A DNA stretch of 64,000 nt from Nageia nagi (lineage: Eukaryota > Pinophyta): contig JBITNC010000001.1 of assembly GCA_050084985.1 (NCBI GenBank), positions 172,484,001 through 172,548,000 on the forward strand, written 5' to 3'. The number at the start of each line of letters is the position of its first letter. Within the stretch, counting starts at the first letter, position 1. Position numbers and translations under genes: made by a program. Below, piece after piece: positions 12,950 to 24,700 of the stretch. The notes under the pieces are model-generated. The model saw only the letters and a list, made by a program, of their open reading frames with translations, did no database searches and was not told the origin of the DNA.

Positions 12950-13980
12950 ATGTCCATGATAACATAAATGGAGGACACTTTAATGGTAAGGCCATATTTT
13001 ATACACTTTTAAAATTTGATTATTATTAGTAATATATGAAAAATTATTGCATACTTCATGTTAAAAAATATGAGAAATATCAAAATCATGCTAACTTAAG
13101 ATTGGCTCCTTCAAGTGCATTATCTACTATGATCTCTCCTCAACCATTTGTTATTTGGGATTTAGATTTGGTTGGGGTTATTAATCCTAAATCTAGTAAA
13201 GGTCATAAGTTTATTTTGATTTATACTAACTATTTTACCAAATGGATAGAATAAATACCTTTAATATCATCCAAGGGTCCTTAAATTATGAAATGTTTTA
13301 CTAATAACATTATTGCAAGATTTGGCATTCCATCTCATTTAATTATGGATAATGGAAAGAATTTCATAATCAAGCATGTTAGATATTTTTGCAAAGTATA
13401 CAATGGAAAATATGAAGCAACCAAAAAGACCATCATCAACATTTTATGTAATACTTTCAAAAAGAATTAAAGGGATTGGTATTCATAGCTAATATATGCA
13501 CTATGTGCTTATAGAATAAGCATCATATCAACAATAGGATGTACTCCATTTTCATTAGTCTATGGGGATGAGGTAGTTCTTCCATTGGATTTGGAAATAC
13601 CATAATTAAGGGTGTCTTTTTAAGGCATCATTAATTGGGAATAATAATAAAAAGAAAGACTAAGTTATAATGATTAGATTAGAAAAGTATCTATGTTTTG
13701 GAGAACCTTAGAGCATATCATAAAAGAACTAAGAAGGCATATCAAAATAAGATAAGACCAAGAGAATTTCAGGTTGGTGATTTAGTACTCAAATAAAATC
13801 ATCACAAAATACAAGCTGAGAAAGAGGAAAAAGGTAAATTTGAAACAAATTGGATTGTTCCATACATTGTCAAGATAAAATACCCCAATGGAGCATATAA
13901 ATTAGCAACTATTGATGCAAAATAAGATAGATTTTCTACCAATGCTAGGTACATGAAACCCTTGTATTCATAAGAGAATT
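12950..13980 (+). pseudogene. E2 integrase relic
   Basis: Ty3 integrase in decayed form on the plus strand. HVKKYEKYQNHANL near 13060-13095 is the end of the zinc-binding domain. PSSALSTMISPQPFVIWDLDLVG near 13108-13175 leads into the core, and GHKFILIYTNYFTKWIE ends at 13251. GIPSHLIMDNG near 13324-13356 carries the second catalytic Asp. The C-terminal end reads PREFQVGDLVLK near 13758 and NGAYKLATIDAK near 13890, ending MKPLYS near 13970. Several stops interrupt it. Confidence 0.85.
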
Positions 13981-14580
13981 TTTTCACTTGTGTTTTATTC
14001 ATTCTTTCTCAGATTTCTAAGATCACTTCCTTAGCTCCATTTATGTTCTATTATCCTAGCATGAGTGTTAGCCTTATGTGTATTTTTCAATCATGCAACT
14101 TAGCACCTGCATTGGTTTTTCTTACAATATATGGTCTATAGAAACTATTGTAAATTCAGGGGTCTCATATACATCTTTGGGTTCAATGATTTATATAAAA
14201 TAATATTTTAAAAATACTATGGTTTAGTTCCCTGATTTGAGTTCATTAGTTGTATAGTTGGTGCTTTAAGAAAAGAAGTAGCATTTTTAAGTACAACTTA
14301 TAGTTTATTTGTATGTAGTCATTAGCATATCAATGTTAGCCAAATTTCTATATTAGTCACTTCAATGACCCTAGCATCCATGTTGATCTTGGTAGTAACA
14401 TTGACCATAGTGTTCATGTTGGGAAACATACTCTCATCATGGTAACCAACAGTAAGGTAAGTTATCATTTTCTAGAATTTTATTATTGTCTTTATATATA
14501 AAATAAATGCATTCATATTGTCTACCTTATCATGTTCTTGTTATGATCATATTATATTTCTTCATTTGTAAAAATTGCAA
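13981..14580 (+). other. E2 3' untranslated region, no gene seen
   Basis: Non-coding sequence after the integrase stop. It includes short recurring motifs of the type ctagcatccatgttgatc and gtgttcatgttgg (14340-14430). Nothing coding is visible. Confidence 0.5.
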
Positions 14581-14761
14581 TGTCCTTATTGGGTGGACAT
14601 TAAATAACCATTACTACTTTATAATCATGTCCTTGTTGGATGGATATTGAATAATCATAAATGCTCTATGATCATATCCTTGTTGGGTGGATGTTAAATA
14701 ACTATCATTGCTTTATGATCATGTCCTTGTTGGATGGACCTTAAATGACCATCTTTATTGT
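14581..14761. repeat. 47-bp tandem array, about 4 units, cut by an LTR element
   Basis: Starts of the form tgtccttgttggatgga fall at 14581, 14628, 14675 and 14722, exactly 47 bp apart. The fourth unit is cut at 14761 by the LTR of the inserted element. The missing part (tactttatgatcatt) reappears at 19693 on the far side. Confidence 0.9.
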
Positions 14762-15253
14762 TGTTGGAAATTGTAATGTAATATTGTGTAATATTTCTCT
14801 TTAAATGTAAATTCATTTAATGCTTAAAGTATCTTTATATACCTTAAAAACATTAAGGGAATAAATATGGAAAGAGAAATAAATATAGAAACAACTTTAG
14901 CCTTACCCTTGGGTAAAACAAAGGTTAAAAGTTGGGTTTCTTCTTATAAATAGAGAGGTACCCTATCTCATTATGTGACTTGATGAAGCCTGGTAATGCT
15001 TGTCTTGTAGAGTTGTAGGAATGCTCTTGTAGGAGCTTTATAGAAGAATTCTTAAGAATTTGTAAGAAAGTTATCTTGTGAGAAGTAATAGAATGATGGT
15101 TCAAAGTGGATGTAATCCCAAGAGATTGAGGAACCACTATACATTATGTGTTCTCATTTATGTGATTGATTATTTCTTAGTTAGATGGTTTAATATTAAA
15201 TTTGTTGGAGAAGCTTCAAGGTGATCTTAGTTATGGAATCCTACAATTCCACA
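14762..15253 (+). repeat. 5' LTR of the LARD-like element
   Basis: Begins TGTTGGAAAT and ends ATTCCACA, so it has TG...CA ends. It aligns along its length with 19214-19687. A TATA-like ttataaatagagaggtacc lies near 14945-14962 in both copies and probably marks the promoter. Confidence 0.9.
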
Positions 15254-15255
15254 AG

Positions 15256-15269
15256 TGGTATCAAAGCAA
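15256..15269 (+). other. Primer binding site, initiator tRNA-Met type
   Basis: TGGTATCAAAGCAA starts two bases after the 5' LTR. It resembles the common plant site TGGTATCAGAGC, complementary to the 3' end of initiator tRNA-Met, with one visible change. Confidence 0.85.
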
Positions 15270-15879
15270 TCCTTGTGGTAATCTCCTCAAATTTTTACTT
15301 GGTGTTTTTTTTAGGTAAATCTCTTCAAATTTAAGGTATATCTAACTTCTAAACTTATTTCAATTTTTATTTGAAACTTCATAGTTATTCTATTTCAATT
15401 TCTTATTTTGAAGTTGAAATTTTATTTCTATACTAACATGTGTTATCTTGAGAATAACATACTCAAATCTAAGATAAATATTACCTTAGTTACATATTAG
15501 TAGAATTTTTTTTTGTTAAATCTAACATGTGCTATATGGTTAGATTGTAAATTTTGTGATTTGATATCTATACTAACATGTTTATGCTAGATTACTTGGC
15601 TAAGATCTAATATTTTTTATATTAGTAACATATTAGTAGTATTTGAAGTTAGATCTAATGTATGGTATATGGTTAGATTTTTAAGATCTTAAAAATTAGT
15701 GCTTCTATTTTTTTTTTACATAATAAAATCTAATATTTCTTAATTAGATTCTAAAACTATGCTGAGATTTTATTAAGTTGCAAGCTTACAAAAATCTAAT
15801 TTTTTAGATTTTTGTAATAAAAGTTTTTAGCAAAAAAGTTAAAATATTATCTTGCTATATTTAACAAAGGTTAAAATTT

Positions 15880-15908
15880 TTGTTGTAACAAGGTTACAAT
15901 AGCTTGTA

Positions 15909-15948
<40 letters not shown>

Positions 15949-16110
15949 CATTGATGAAATTTATATATATATAACTTTCTATATGGAAAGTTTACATATA
16001 TATATATAAACATATTTTTTAATAAAAAAGAAAGTATTTTTATTTTTGATTAAAAAATCTATTTTTTTTATATTTTTTGTACAATTTTTATTTTTTTATT
16101 ATTTAAAAAT
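15880..16110. repeat. TA microsatellite and A/T-homopolymer tract
   Basis: A pure (ta)n run covers about 15915-15943. Shorter ta runs follow at 15962-15974 and 15995-16008. Very A/T-rich sequence continues to about 16110. Confidence 0.9.
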
Positions 16111-16129
16111 AAATAAAAAATAACTCCTC

Positions 16130-16435
16130 GATAGGGGTCTCACGTCCACCTAAAGGGGATGCTTCCCCAAAGGGGAAGCATATCCTAGTAGGGGGTGCGC
16201 TACCTCCCAAGGGAGTGCGCAACCTCCCAAGGGGGAATGTACCCTATTAAGGGGTATGTAACCTCATAAGGGGGAGCATAACCTCCCAAGGGGGAACATA
16301 CCCTAGTAGGGGGTGTGTAACCTTCTAAGGGGGAACATACCCTAGTAGGGGGCATGTACCCTAGTAGGGGGCATGTACCCTAGTAGGGGACATGCAACCT
16401 TCCAAAGGGGAGTGCAACCCTTATGGGATGGCACC
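16130..16435. repeat. G/C-rich minisatellite with CCC...GGG units
   Basis: About a dozen degenerate units of roughly 18-24 bp, such as acctcccaagggggaacat and accctagtagggggcatgt, are packed head to tail. Each unit pairs a C run with a G run and is partly self-complementary. The block is far more G/C-rich than the rest of the element. Confidence 0.9.
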
Positions 16436-17549
16436 ATCCTCTCCCATATCTAATGTTGCTCACCCTCTCATCCCCCTCACAGGTCTAGTGGTTTAGAACT
16501 ATCATAATTTTTTTCACCATGTGAGTGCCTCTTATTGTGCCACCATCAAACTTGTTGTAGGCATTGCAAATCCTTCCTCCTTTTATTGCAAATCCTCCTT
16601 GTGGTTTTTGTATTTGGAGTGTTTGGCCCTTTATAATTAAAAAAGGGTTTAAGGTATCTTTTTAAAATTTATTAAAATAGGGTTATTATTTTATGGAGAA
16701 CTTTTTATTTTTGATTTTTTTTAAAGGGAAATTTTTTTAAAAAAATCCATTATGCATTAAAAAGGATAGTATCTTTTTTAGGATAACTTTTTAAAAAAAA
16801 AGGAGCATAAGTTTGTTTTAAAAAAAATAGAAATTTGTTTTTTTAAAGGCATGTTATCTTTTTTTAAGCACAATTTGTTTTCAAAAAAGTATGCTTTCTA
16901 AACAAAAAATGGTGAATTTTTACTCTTAATAGATGAGAGTTTAGAATAAAAGTAAGCCATATAATGCCCATTTTTTAAATAAAATATCATGGTCTCACTT
17001 TTTATTAATTTTTTGTACAAATTGATATTTTATTTTTCACTCAAAAAAGTGATATGGGCATATTTTTTAAATAGTCAGTATACCATATGAGAATTATAGC
17101 TTTGATCCATTTTTTTAATAGCTTTTTAAATAATGTTACAAATATAATAATTGGTAAGTATCAAATAATTGATTAAAGCCTTGGATCACTTATTTAGTCT
17201 AAGTTAGTTAAATTACTATGGTAATTTGCAAATTATATGCCTTGTATGATAAATGATCAAAGTTAATTTACAAAGCAATTAATTGCCACTATTATTGTGT
17301 TATTTTTTTACAAGTATTGCAATTTCTTTAAAGATAACATTGGACATATTTGAATCAACTTTAATTGGTAGCCTTACTTGATAATGTCCAATCTATTGAA
17401 ACCCAATTTTTTGCTCACTTTGCAACTTTTAATGTAATTTATTTTTCTCTCTTGTGTCATTTTGTGGACAAAGAAAAAAAATGGAGAAATTTCATTAAAT
17501 TTGCACTTTATTAAAATAAATATTTGTTATGCATATTTTATTTGTTTTG

Positions 17550-17957
17550 GATATGCATAGTGTGGGTATGCATAATGTGATGTACATAGTGTTTGAAGTG
17601 GAAATTTAGGCAAAACTTTATTTCAAAACTTTGATATGCACTATCCTTATTGGTTGCAATGCGATGCAAATTTGTTGTGGATATGCATAGTGTTTGAAGT
17701 GAAAATTTAACAAAAACATTTCTTTAAAACTTTGATATGCACTATCCTTGTTGGTTGCAATGTGATGCAAATTTGTTGTGGATATGCATAATATTTGAAG
17801 TGAAAATTTTGATAAAAATTTCTTTCAACCTTTGATATGCACTATCCTTGTTGGTTGCAATGTGATGCAAATTTGTTGTGGATATGCATAATATTTGAAG
17901 TGAAAATTTTGATAAAAATTTCTTTCAACCTTTGATATGCACTATCCTTACTAGTTG
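17550..17957. repeat. 100-bp tandem array, nearly 4 units
   Basis: ttgatatgcactatcc recurs at 17631, 17732, 17832 and 17932, a period of 100-101 bp. The units starting at 17732 and 17832 are identical or nearly so, while the first and last differ. It lies inside the LARD-like element. Confidence 0.9.
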
Positions 17958-17977
17958 ACATATTAATAAAATAAAAA

Positions 17978-18270
17978 CTTGTTTATAGATTAATGCCACT
18001 ATACTTCCATGATTAAGAATTTTATCCATATTTATGGATTGATGCCACTATACTTCCATGTTTGGAAAGTTTATCCACATCAATGGATTGTTTATCACAT
18101 TCCTACTTGTTAGTAAGTTTTAGTGCACGGAGTGGTTAAAAAGGTTCACCCTTCTCCATGACTACATTGTTGGAGTGGTTAAAAAGGTTCACCCTTCTTC
18201 ATAATTGCACATTGTTTGAGTGGTTAAAAAGGTATAATCTTCTCTAAAATTGCAATTATTTTGAATCCAT
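17978..18270. repeat. Two short tandem arrays of about 45-60 bp units
   Basis: A unit containing ccactatacttccatg occurs twice near 17995 and 18044. Then gagtggttaaaaaggttcac-type units occur at about 18130, 18173 and 18218. Both lie in the LARD-like element. Confidence 0.75.
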
Positions 18271-19204
18271 GTTGATGGATTAATGCTACCAAATTTCATC
18301 ATATGCATCTTGACTAGTAGCATAGTCAATATGATATTTGTGGCTTATACTTTATTTTATAAATCTTGGCATTATGTTTGATCAAGTTGGCATTTATGGC
18401 TTATAAATATTGATTTAGGTTATGCCTTTGAAAATCTTAACTTGATGGTTTAGTCAAGATGGCATTTGATCATTTGTAACATGGTTAAGATAATATGGTC
18501 ACATAAGTATTTGTTTGGTGAAGTTGTAATCAAGGGAGAGAATTAAATTATAAAATATTATGATGTGATGACACCCTCATATACCCTCAACAAATACAAA
18601 ATAATTATCTAAAACAAACAAACACAAAAATTAGAAATCAAATTTTTTTTATAACAATTGATGATATTTTTTATATCACTTGGTTGATTATGAATCTAAT
18701 AATATTGTGCATGTATGATATTGTTGATATCATGTTATGGATGATACATTTTATTTAGTATGTAGATGTGATATATAATTTATGATGTATGTAATATTTG
18801 ATGTTATGCATATTTGATGACTTGGTATCTTTTGATCAGTTTATGGATGATAGTTATCTTATATGAGTGTATATGATGTATTTAATTAATCTTATTTATG
18901 AGTTTCTTGTAGCTTGCAAGTTTTTTCTTAAGGTTGGAACTTACTTCAAGTATGTAGGTTCATGGAGGCTCATCATATCAACATGTTGAATGGATAATCT
19001 TGTACAAAGAAACTATTTTTTGGTTAATGATTGTATTGTAAAATTATTTGTTAAAATAGTTAAGTAGTTGAGCTATTGTAGAACCATATATATTCGATTA
19101 CTTTCTCAAAGATGTAAAAATTATCTTCACTTGTATCTCTATGGAGGAGAACTCTCTCTTAATCTTTCTCTTTATATTTTCAACTCTCTACCCAATATTC
19201 TATT
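18271..19204. other. LARD-like element, 3' interior, no gene seen
   Basis: AT-rich sequence with no coding pattern. A short ORF at 19068-19256 runs across the PPT into the LTR, so it is unlikely to be a gene. Confidence 0.5.
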
Positions 19205-19213
19205 AAGGGGGAG
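19205..19213 (+). other. Polypurine tract before the 3' LTR
   Basis: aagggggag is directly followed by TGTTGGAAAT, the LTR start. This is the usual second-strand primer position. Confidence 0.85.
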
Positions 19214-19687
19214 TGTTGGAAATTATAATGTAATATTGTGTAATATTTCTCTTTAAATGTAAATTTAGTTAATGCTTAAAGTATCTGTAGATACCTTAAA
19301 TCATTAGGAGAATAAATACAGAAACACCTTTAACTTTACCCTTAGATAAAAGGTTGGTTAAAAGGTGGGTTTTTTCTTATAAATAGAGAGGTACCCCCTC
19401 TCATTATATGACTTAATGAAGCATGGTAGTGCTTGTCTTATAGAATTGTAGGAATACTCTTATAGGAGATTTGTAGAAGAATTCTTGATAATTTGTAGGA
19501 GATTTATCTTGTGAGAAGTAATAAAATGATAGTTCAAAGTGGATGTACTCCTTAGATATGGAAGAACCACTATACATTGTGTGTTCTCATTTATGTTATT
19601 GATTTTTACTTAGTTAGATGGTTGAATGTTAAATTTATTAGAGAAGCTTCTAGGTAATATTAGTTATAGAACCTTTCAATTCCATCA
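19214..19687 (+). repeat. 3' LTR of the LARD-like element
   Basis: Starts TGTTGGAAAT and ends ATTCCATCA. It aligns with 14762-15253 with scattered substitutions and small gaps. The next five bases, attat, nearly repeat the attgt before the 5' LTR. Confidence 0.9.
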
Positions 19688-20466
19688 ATTATTACTTTAT
19701 GATCATTATGTTTTGAAATATGACAACCCCATGGGTTGGGAATCTATCACTTTATCATTTGATACATCCATGAATGAAGCATCCTTTACTTCCATAAAGA
19801 TGTACATCTATTAATGGGGAACCTCATTTCTTCCATAATGATGTGACTGTCATTTCATTTCAGCACCTTTGTTGGTTGGGTTTAAACTAAATGTCACCAT
19901 GATAGTTATTTATGATCATATGTATACATCCATGAAGGAGGCATTATGTATTTATATGATGATTTACATCTATGAATAGGATATTTTGTGCTTTCATGAT
20001 GATATATGCATATTATACTAATTTCATCCTTGCTCTTTCTTGCTATATCATTTATGATGAAATATTATGTATCACTTAATGAGTGGAATACTTGATTCTA
20101 CTATGATTATTTGTATCCATGAATAGGGAATTGAGTATTGCCATGATGATATAATGCAATTTTAATGATTATTACTCTCATTATCATTGTTATATCTTTT
20201 AGATTTTATCATCACATATATGTTTAGAATGTGGTGTTTTATGTCTCTCCTTTTTTAGGTTATTCTTTGCTCTTAGTTATTCTCATTGCATGGATAGCCA
20301 TTCCACTTAACAACTAATGCAAATAGGGGGCATTATATATCATCAATCTTTGATGATCAGATAGTTCTACAACTAAACCATTAAAGTATCAAATTTTTTT
20401 ATCCTCCTTATTTAATTTCTCTGCAAACATAATTTAATTTCATTATACTTGCTAAGAGAGGCATCT
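19688..20466 (+). other. E2 3' untranslated region resumed, no gene seen
   Basis: The 47-bp array motif tactttatgatcat resumes at 19693. Degenerate repeats of the type catccatgaat(g/a)(a/g)gg follow at about 19765, 19930, 19970 and 20110. A homologous stretch lies at 32600-32810 in E3. Confidence 0.5.
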
Positions 20467-21240
20467 GTTGATATCCAATTTTAATCCCCCTAAAGTGGAC
20501 CTGCTTAGGAGTTATACTATATTGATTTTATATCATATTGTTGGTGTCATTCTTGGTCCTTTATCATGTAATCTTATTTTTGTGCTAGGTACCCCAACAT
20601 TAGCACTAGATTTCTTAAATGGAAATTGGAGGTTATCTTACATATATGAAGGTAAGTATGATTACAGTAAAAGTTATCAAGATTTCAAATATTGATATCT
20701 AGTACAACTTCAAAGTTTAGGTGTTTCTTAACGTTGCCTATAAATATTGGGATCTTTTTACCATGATTATATATGTTATTCCATATTTTGTAATTATATG
20801 TTTGGTTCTACTTATCAATCTTTTATTGTGCTTGATCCTTAGTGGTGAACTCTACTCAAATGGATACCTAGCACCTATGCTATTGTGCATGCCTATACTA
20901 CCATTTGGTACCTAACATTCATGTTCTTGCAAGTGTTTGCATTGACATTCTTTCTATTGTGCTCCATGTTTTTCACACATTAAGGTTACTTATCTTTGGA
21001 AAGTTGTTATCTGCATATAATCAACTTCTCCCAAGTAAGTTTAACATGTATTTATCTTTCACTTGATCCCTTTCTCTTTAGTGTGTGTGTTCATTATCTT
21101 GATTTAATAATATGTTATTCACTATTACATATGTTATTAGATTATTTTTCATTTCCTATTATTTCATTATCAATATGTTTATCTAAGTTACATAACTAGT
21201 ATAATACATAATCACATGTTAAGTATTTTATTGTAGCTTC
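20467..21240 (+). repeat. Probable E2 3' LTR
   Basis: Starts tgttgatatcc after a purine-rich aagagaggcatc. A TATA-like cctataaatattggg lies near 20737. The segment at 32812 onward (E3) has the same start (tgttgatac), a TATA-like box at the same relative place, and loosely similar downstream sequence. The right end is uncertain. Confidence 0.45.
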
Positions 21241-21289
21241 TAATTAGGTTATCCTAGGGGTTACTGAAAATACTACAACAAATAGATCT

Positions 21290-22511
21290 CATTTGTAAAT
21301 AGGATATAAGAGTCTTTTATGTTATACCTTATGATCTATGTTATAAATACATATATGCATTCCACAAACATGGCACCATTCCTAATGAATTTGAGAAAAT
21401 ATCTCAAAAACAAAGGCTAAAAAAGATAACATAAAGGTATGTATTAATTGGTGATGTCTCATATAAGAGATATTTTGATGGGACCTTGCTTAGGTGCTTA
21501 CTTGAAGATGAAGCTAAGGAAGAAATGGAGAAAGTTCATGAAATCCAAAGTGGAAGTCACTTTAATGGTAAGTCCATTTTCCATAAGCTATAATATTAGG
21601 ATATTATTAGTCTTCAATGGAAACATATTATTCCATGCATATTTGAAAGTGTACAAGTTTCCAAAAGCATGTTAACTTGTAGTTAACTCCTTCAAGTGAG
21701 CTCCATGCAATGGTTTCTCCCTATCCATTCTCAATATGGGAAATTGATTTAGTATGTTTGATTAATATAAAATCAACAAAAGTTCATAATAATAGCTATT
21801 GAATATTCGCAAAATGGGTAGAGGAAATTCCTTTAAGATCCTCAAATTATCAAGTTTCTAATGTAAAATATCATAACCAGATTTGGAGTTCCATCTCAAA
21901 TATTCATGGATAATGAAAATCAACTTAGAGGAAAAGTTCAAAAAAATTTCTTATACACATATTATCCTTACAGAAATGGTTAAGCTGAAAAAAAAAAGTA
22001 ATTTTCAATATCATATACAAAATAGTTTAAAAGCATCAAAGGGATTGTCATAAATATTTGGTATATACATTATGGGCTTATAGGAAAATCATTAGGTTAG
22101 TAATAAATATGGATAGAATATTTTCCTACCTTTATATTTATAAATACTATCTTTGAGGTTATCCCTAGAGCATATCAACGATGAAGAGGTAAAGAGGAAA
22201 TCAAGATTACGAAAATTGGAGAAGGGTTCAAGTTTTAGAACATATATGGATTTATTAGAACATAATCAAGAGAGATTATGAAAATAAGATAAGGAAAAAA
22301 AGAGTTCAAGGTTGAAGATTTGGTGCTAAAGAAAAATCACCACAAGACAAAGGTTAAGAAAGATGATTAGGGAAAGTTTGAGTCTAGTTGGATTGGACCA
22401 TATAGTGTTATGGTTAAGCACCCTAGTGGAACCTATAAGTTGCAAATGGTGGAATTAAACAAAGATAATTTCTCTACTAATAGCATGCATCTCAAACCCT
22501 TCTATGCATAA
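21290..22511 (+). pseudogene. E3 integrase relic (Ty3), plus strand
   Basis: Decayed Ty3 integrase on the plus strand, related to that of E2. Near 21440-21600 it reads GDVSYKRYFDGTLL then HFNGKSIFHKL, the start of the zinc-binding part. KHVNL and LTPSSELHAMVSPYPFSIWEIDLV lie near 21665-21755, and FAKWVEEIPLRSS near 21808-21842. The C-terminal end reads FKVEDLVLKKNHHKTK near 22308-22350, GPYSVMVKHPSGTYKLQMVELN near 22398-22460, and stops after MHLKPFYA at 22511. Stops and frameshifts are common. Only 45 bp after its stop the E4 LTR begins. Confidence 0.8.
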
Positions 22512-22555
22512 GAATGATAGTCTTGATTAGTACAATTTTTATTTTTTAGTCTAAG

Positions 22556-23321
22556 TGTTGATATGTGTCTTGTAACACCTAGGGTTTTGACCTAATGAAC
22601 TAAATACACATAAATATTTAAGTATGTAATATCTTAGATATTTAACTCAAATAAACATATATAAATAATATGAAAATAAGTAAATGTGATAGTGTAATAT
22701 TAGAATTATGATTTATATTGATGTCAAAATATAATATGAATGCACACACCAAAGAGATGGAATCAAGTGTAAGATAAATACCTATGTATCCTTACTTGTA
22801 TCAAAGTTGAATTTATGCAAGATAAATTTGTCAAAGAGAGGTGTGTGATAAAAAGGATCCCATCATGGGCCCTAGGTATTAAGAGCTTAGTATGGGTATT
22901 AGGATTCCAAGGGAATGAGGTATGCCAATAAGGGATGATAGCAGTAGATGTGTCAACAAGTCAAACCAAGCATATGATCATGAATATGGATGATAGATAT
23001 TTTGCTCAAGTGATAACAAGATTCCAATCTCAATAGAGGTATTTATAAACACCCAAGTGTAGGGTACTGATTATCTATATATAATCTTGATATGCTTTCC
23101 CCAAGTTAGAGATACTTACATTTATATCAAGTGTGATATTACCATTTGATCCCTTATAAGAAGGTTGAACTCATCTTGATGTACCTAACATAAAAATAAG
23201 AACACAACCTTAGAAATATATGATAATATGTGATTTAAAGGTAATAAAATGTGATTAAACATGCATGTAATATTACACCTAAATGGGACCATGTTAGGGG
23301 GACCACTTTTAGGTATCAATA
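22556..23321 (-). repeat. 3' LTR of E4
   Basis: On the minus strand it starts TATTGATACCTAAAAGTGG and ends ATATCAACA. It aligns with 31028-32087 but lacks an inner segment of about 284 bp. The terminal repeats TGTTGA...TCAACA are seen best in the other copy. Confidence 0.85.
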
Positions 23322-23335
23322 GATACCCCCCTTTA
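23322..23335 (-). other. Polypurine tract of E4
   Basis: The minus strand reads AAAGGGGGGTATC directly before the LTR start. This fixes the orientation of E4. Confidence 0.8.
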
Positions 23336-24700
23336 CAAGTATAATGAGAATGAACTTTGATATGGAATTGTTCTTGCAAATGAAGTAAAAGGTAAAGAGA
23401 AGAAAAATTTGATATTTCCCTAGTTTAGATGTAGAACTATCCAAATCATCAAGGAATTATGATGTATATTTTCCCCTCTTTGCCTTGGTTGTGAGATGTA
23501 ATGGCTTGTATGAAGTAGAATCAACCAAGAGCAAATAATAACCTAAAAATAAGAGAGACAATACAAATTCTAAGAATATATGTGATGGTTAACTCATAAA
23601 AGATATAGTAGTGATAATAAGAGGAAATCATTAGAATATTTCATTGCAAATGATATAGAAGTAATGAAGCAAACATGAAATTAATATAAGATGCATACAT
23701 CATCTTAAGAATACCAACTACATTAATACTCAATATTTCATTCTTATATGCATACATAAAAAAATCATGCTAAAGGTGTGTCAACATCATCATGGTATAC
23801 ATGCTCCATTCCTAGGTGGAACACATGCAATCAAAATCATATATGTCAATATTGACAAAGGATACATACCCCATTCCTAGATACAACATATAAATAATAA
23901 AGAACTAGCATGGTGATGGTTAGTTGAGATCCAACCAACAAAGGTGACTCCAAGAGATATGCCATACATCATCATAAGGTACATGCCCCATTACTAGATG
24001 TAGACATGATATGCTATCATCGTCATGAGGTACATACCCCATTCTCATATGTGATATAAAGGTGACAGTTAGTTTAGACCCAACCAACAAAGGTGATTCC
24101 AAAATGACTTGTTTGTTTCCCAATCATGTTATATGATTAAGTACAAAGTGTAGATAAGTATAGAAATGCTTCTTACATCTTACCCTTTATTCTGATTTAT
24201 GCTAAATTGTCCTAATTTATGCCTTTATATCCCAACATCTACTTTAGCTTTAACATTGGTGCCAGCTTAGGAGTATTGTATGTTGATGTTGTTGCATGTA
24301 CAGTGTTTGATGAGCTTTATCTATCTAATAATAATATTTATATACATAATAGGAGCTGATAGAGCATTGAATATTTTAACAAATGGGTCTGACCCATTCA
24401 TGAACATTTGAGGAATGCATCATTCTTTGATTATATGTTCATTCATTCTTGCAAATAACCTCATTATATAATACATGTTATTCCTATATTAGTGTTTATA
24501 ACACATCCAATTGGAGGTATCATGATGTCCAAGGTAAGGTGCTAGATGTAAAAGAAAGGTAGTATAGATGCTGATGATCAGCATGGGCATAGGTGTGAGT
24601 GTGGAGGCTAGGATTCCTAAGAGAATAGGCATCCAAATTTTGGTAGTGCAAGGTGGCCATCATTTATTGATAATCTCATAAAATGTATCTTATTTTTTAT
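23336..24700. other. E4 region between PPT and antisense gene relic, with degenerate repeats
   Basis: No gene is seen. At 23770-24110 a motif like ggtacatgccccattcctagatg recurs about five times, and a longer motif (gttagtt then agacccaaccaacaaaggtga) occurs near 23920 and 24068. They are imperfect tandem repeats. Near 24550-24650 a gatgatcagcatgggcatagg-type low-complexity patch appears. Confidence 0.6.

Larger units (their letters stand above)
14762..19687 (+). mobile_element. Non-autonomous LTR retrotransposon without protein genes (LARD-like), 4.9 kb
   Basis: Two related direct LTRs (14762-15253 and 19214-19687) flank about 4 kb with no recognisable gag or pol on either strand. A tRNA-Met-like primer site (TGGTATCAAAGC) follows the 5' LTR at 15256. 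A purine tract (aagggggag) directly precedes the 3' LTR. The flanks are attgt (14757-14761) and attat (19688-19692), a near-matching 5-bp target duplication. The primer site and the PPT-LTR junction style fit a Ty1/copia parent, but no protein evidence supports that. The LTRs have diverged visibly, so the insertion is old. Confidence 0.9.
10786..21240 (+). mobile_element. E2: decayed Ty3/gypsy element with two RNases H, split by a nested LTR element
   Basis: The plus strand carries RT, RNase H, a second RNase H and integrase from about 10.79 to 13.98 kb. A long non-coding 3' region follows, then an LTR-like segment from 20467. No gag or 5' LTR was recognised upstream, so the left end looks truncated. 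The 3' region contains a 47-bp tandem array into which a separate 4.9-kb LTR element (14762-19687) has inserted. Frequent stops show the element is old. The right end near 21240 is approximate. Confidence 0.7.

Noticed and set aside
14581-14761. CRISPR-like array
   Set aside because: The 47-bp units follow one another without variable spacers, and the setting is a plant retroelement.
19068-19256. 62-codon ORF near the end of the LARD-like element
   Set aside because: It runs through the purine tract into the LTR and has no protein-like conservation that can be seen.
22556-23321. 3' LTR of the plus-strand E3 integrase relic
   Set aside because: It lies 45 bp after the E3 integrase stop and starts tgttg, but the purine tract, primer site and flanking duplication all support a minus-strand E4.
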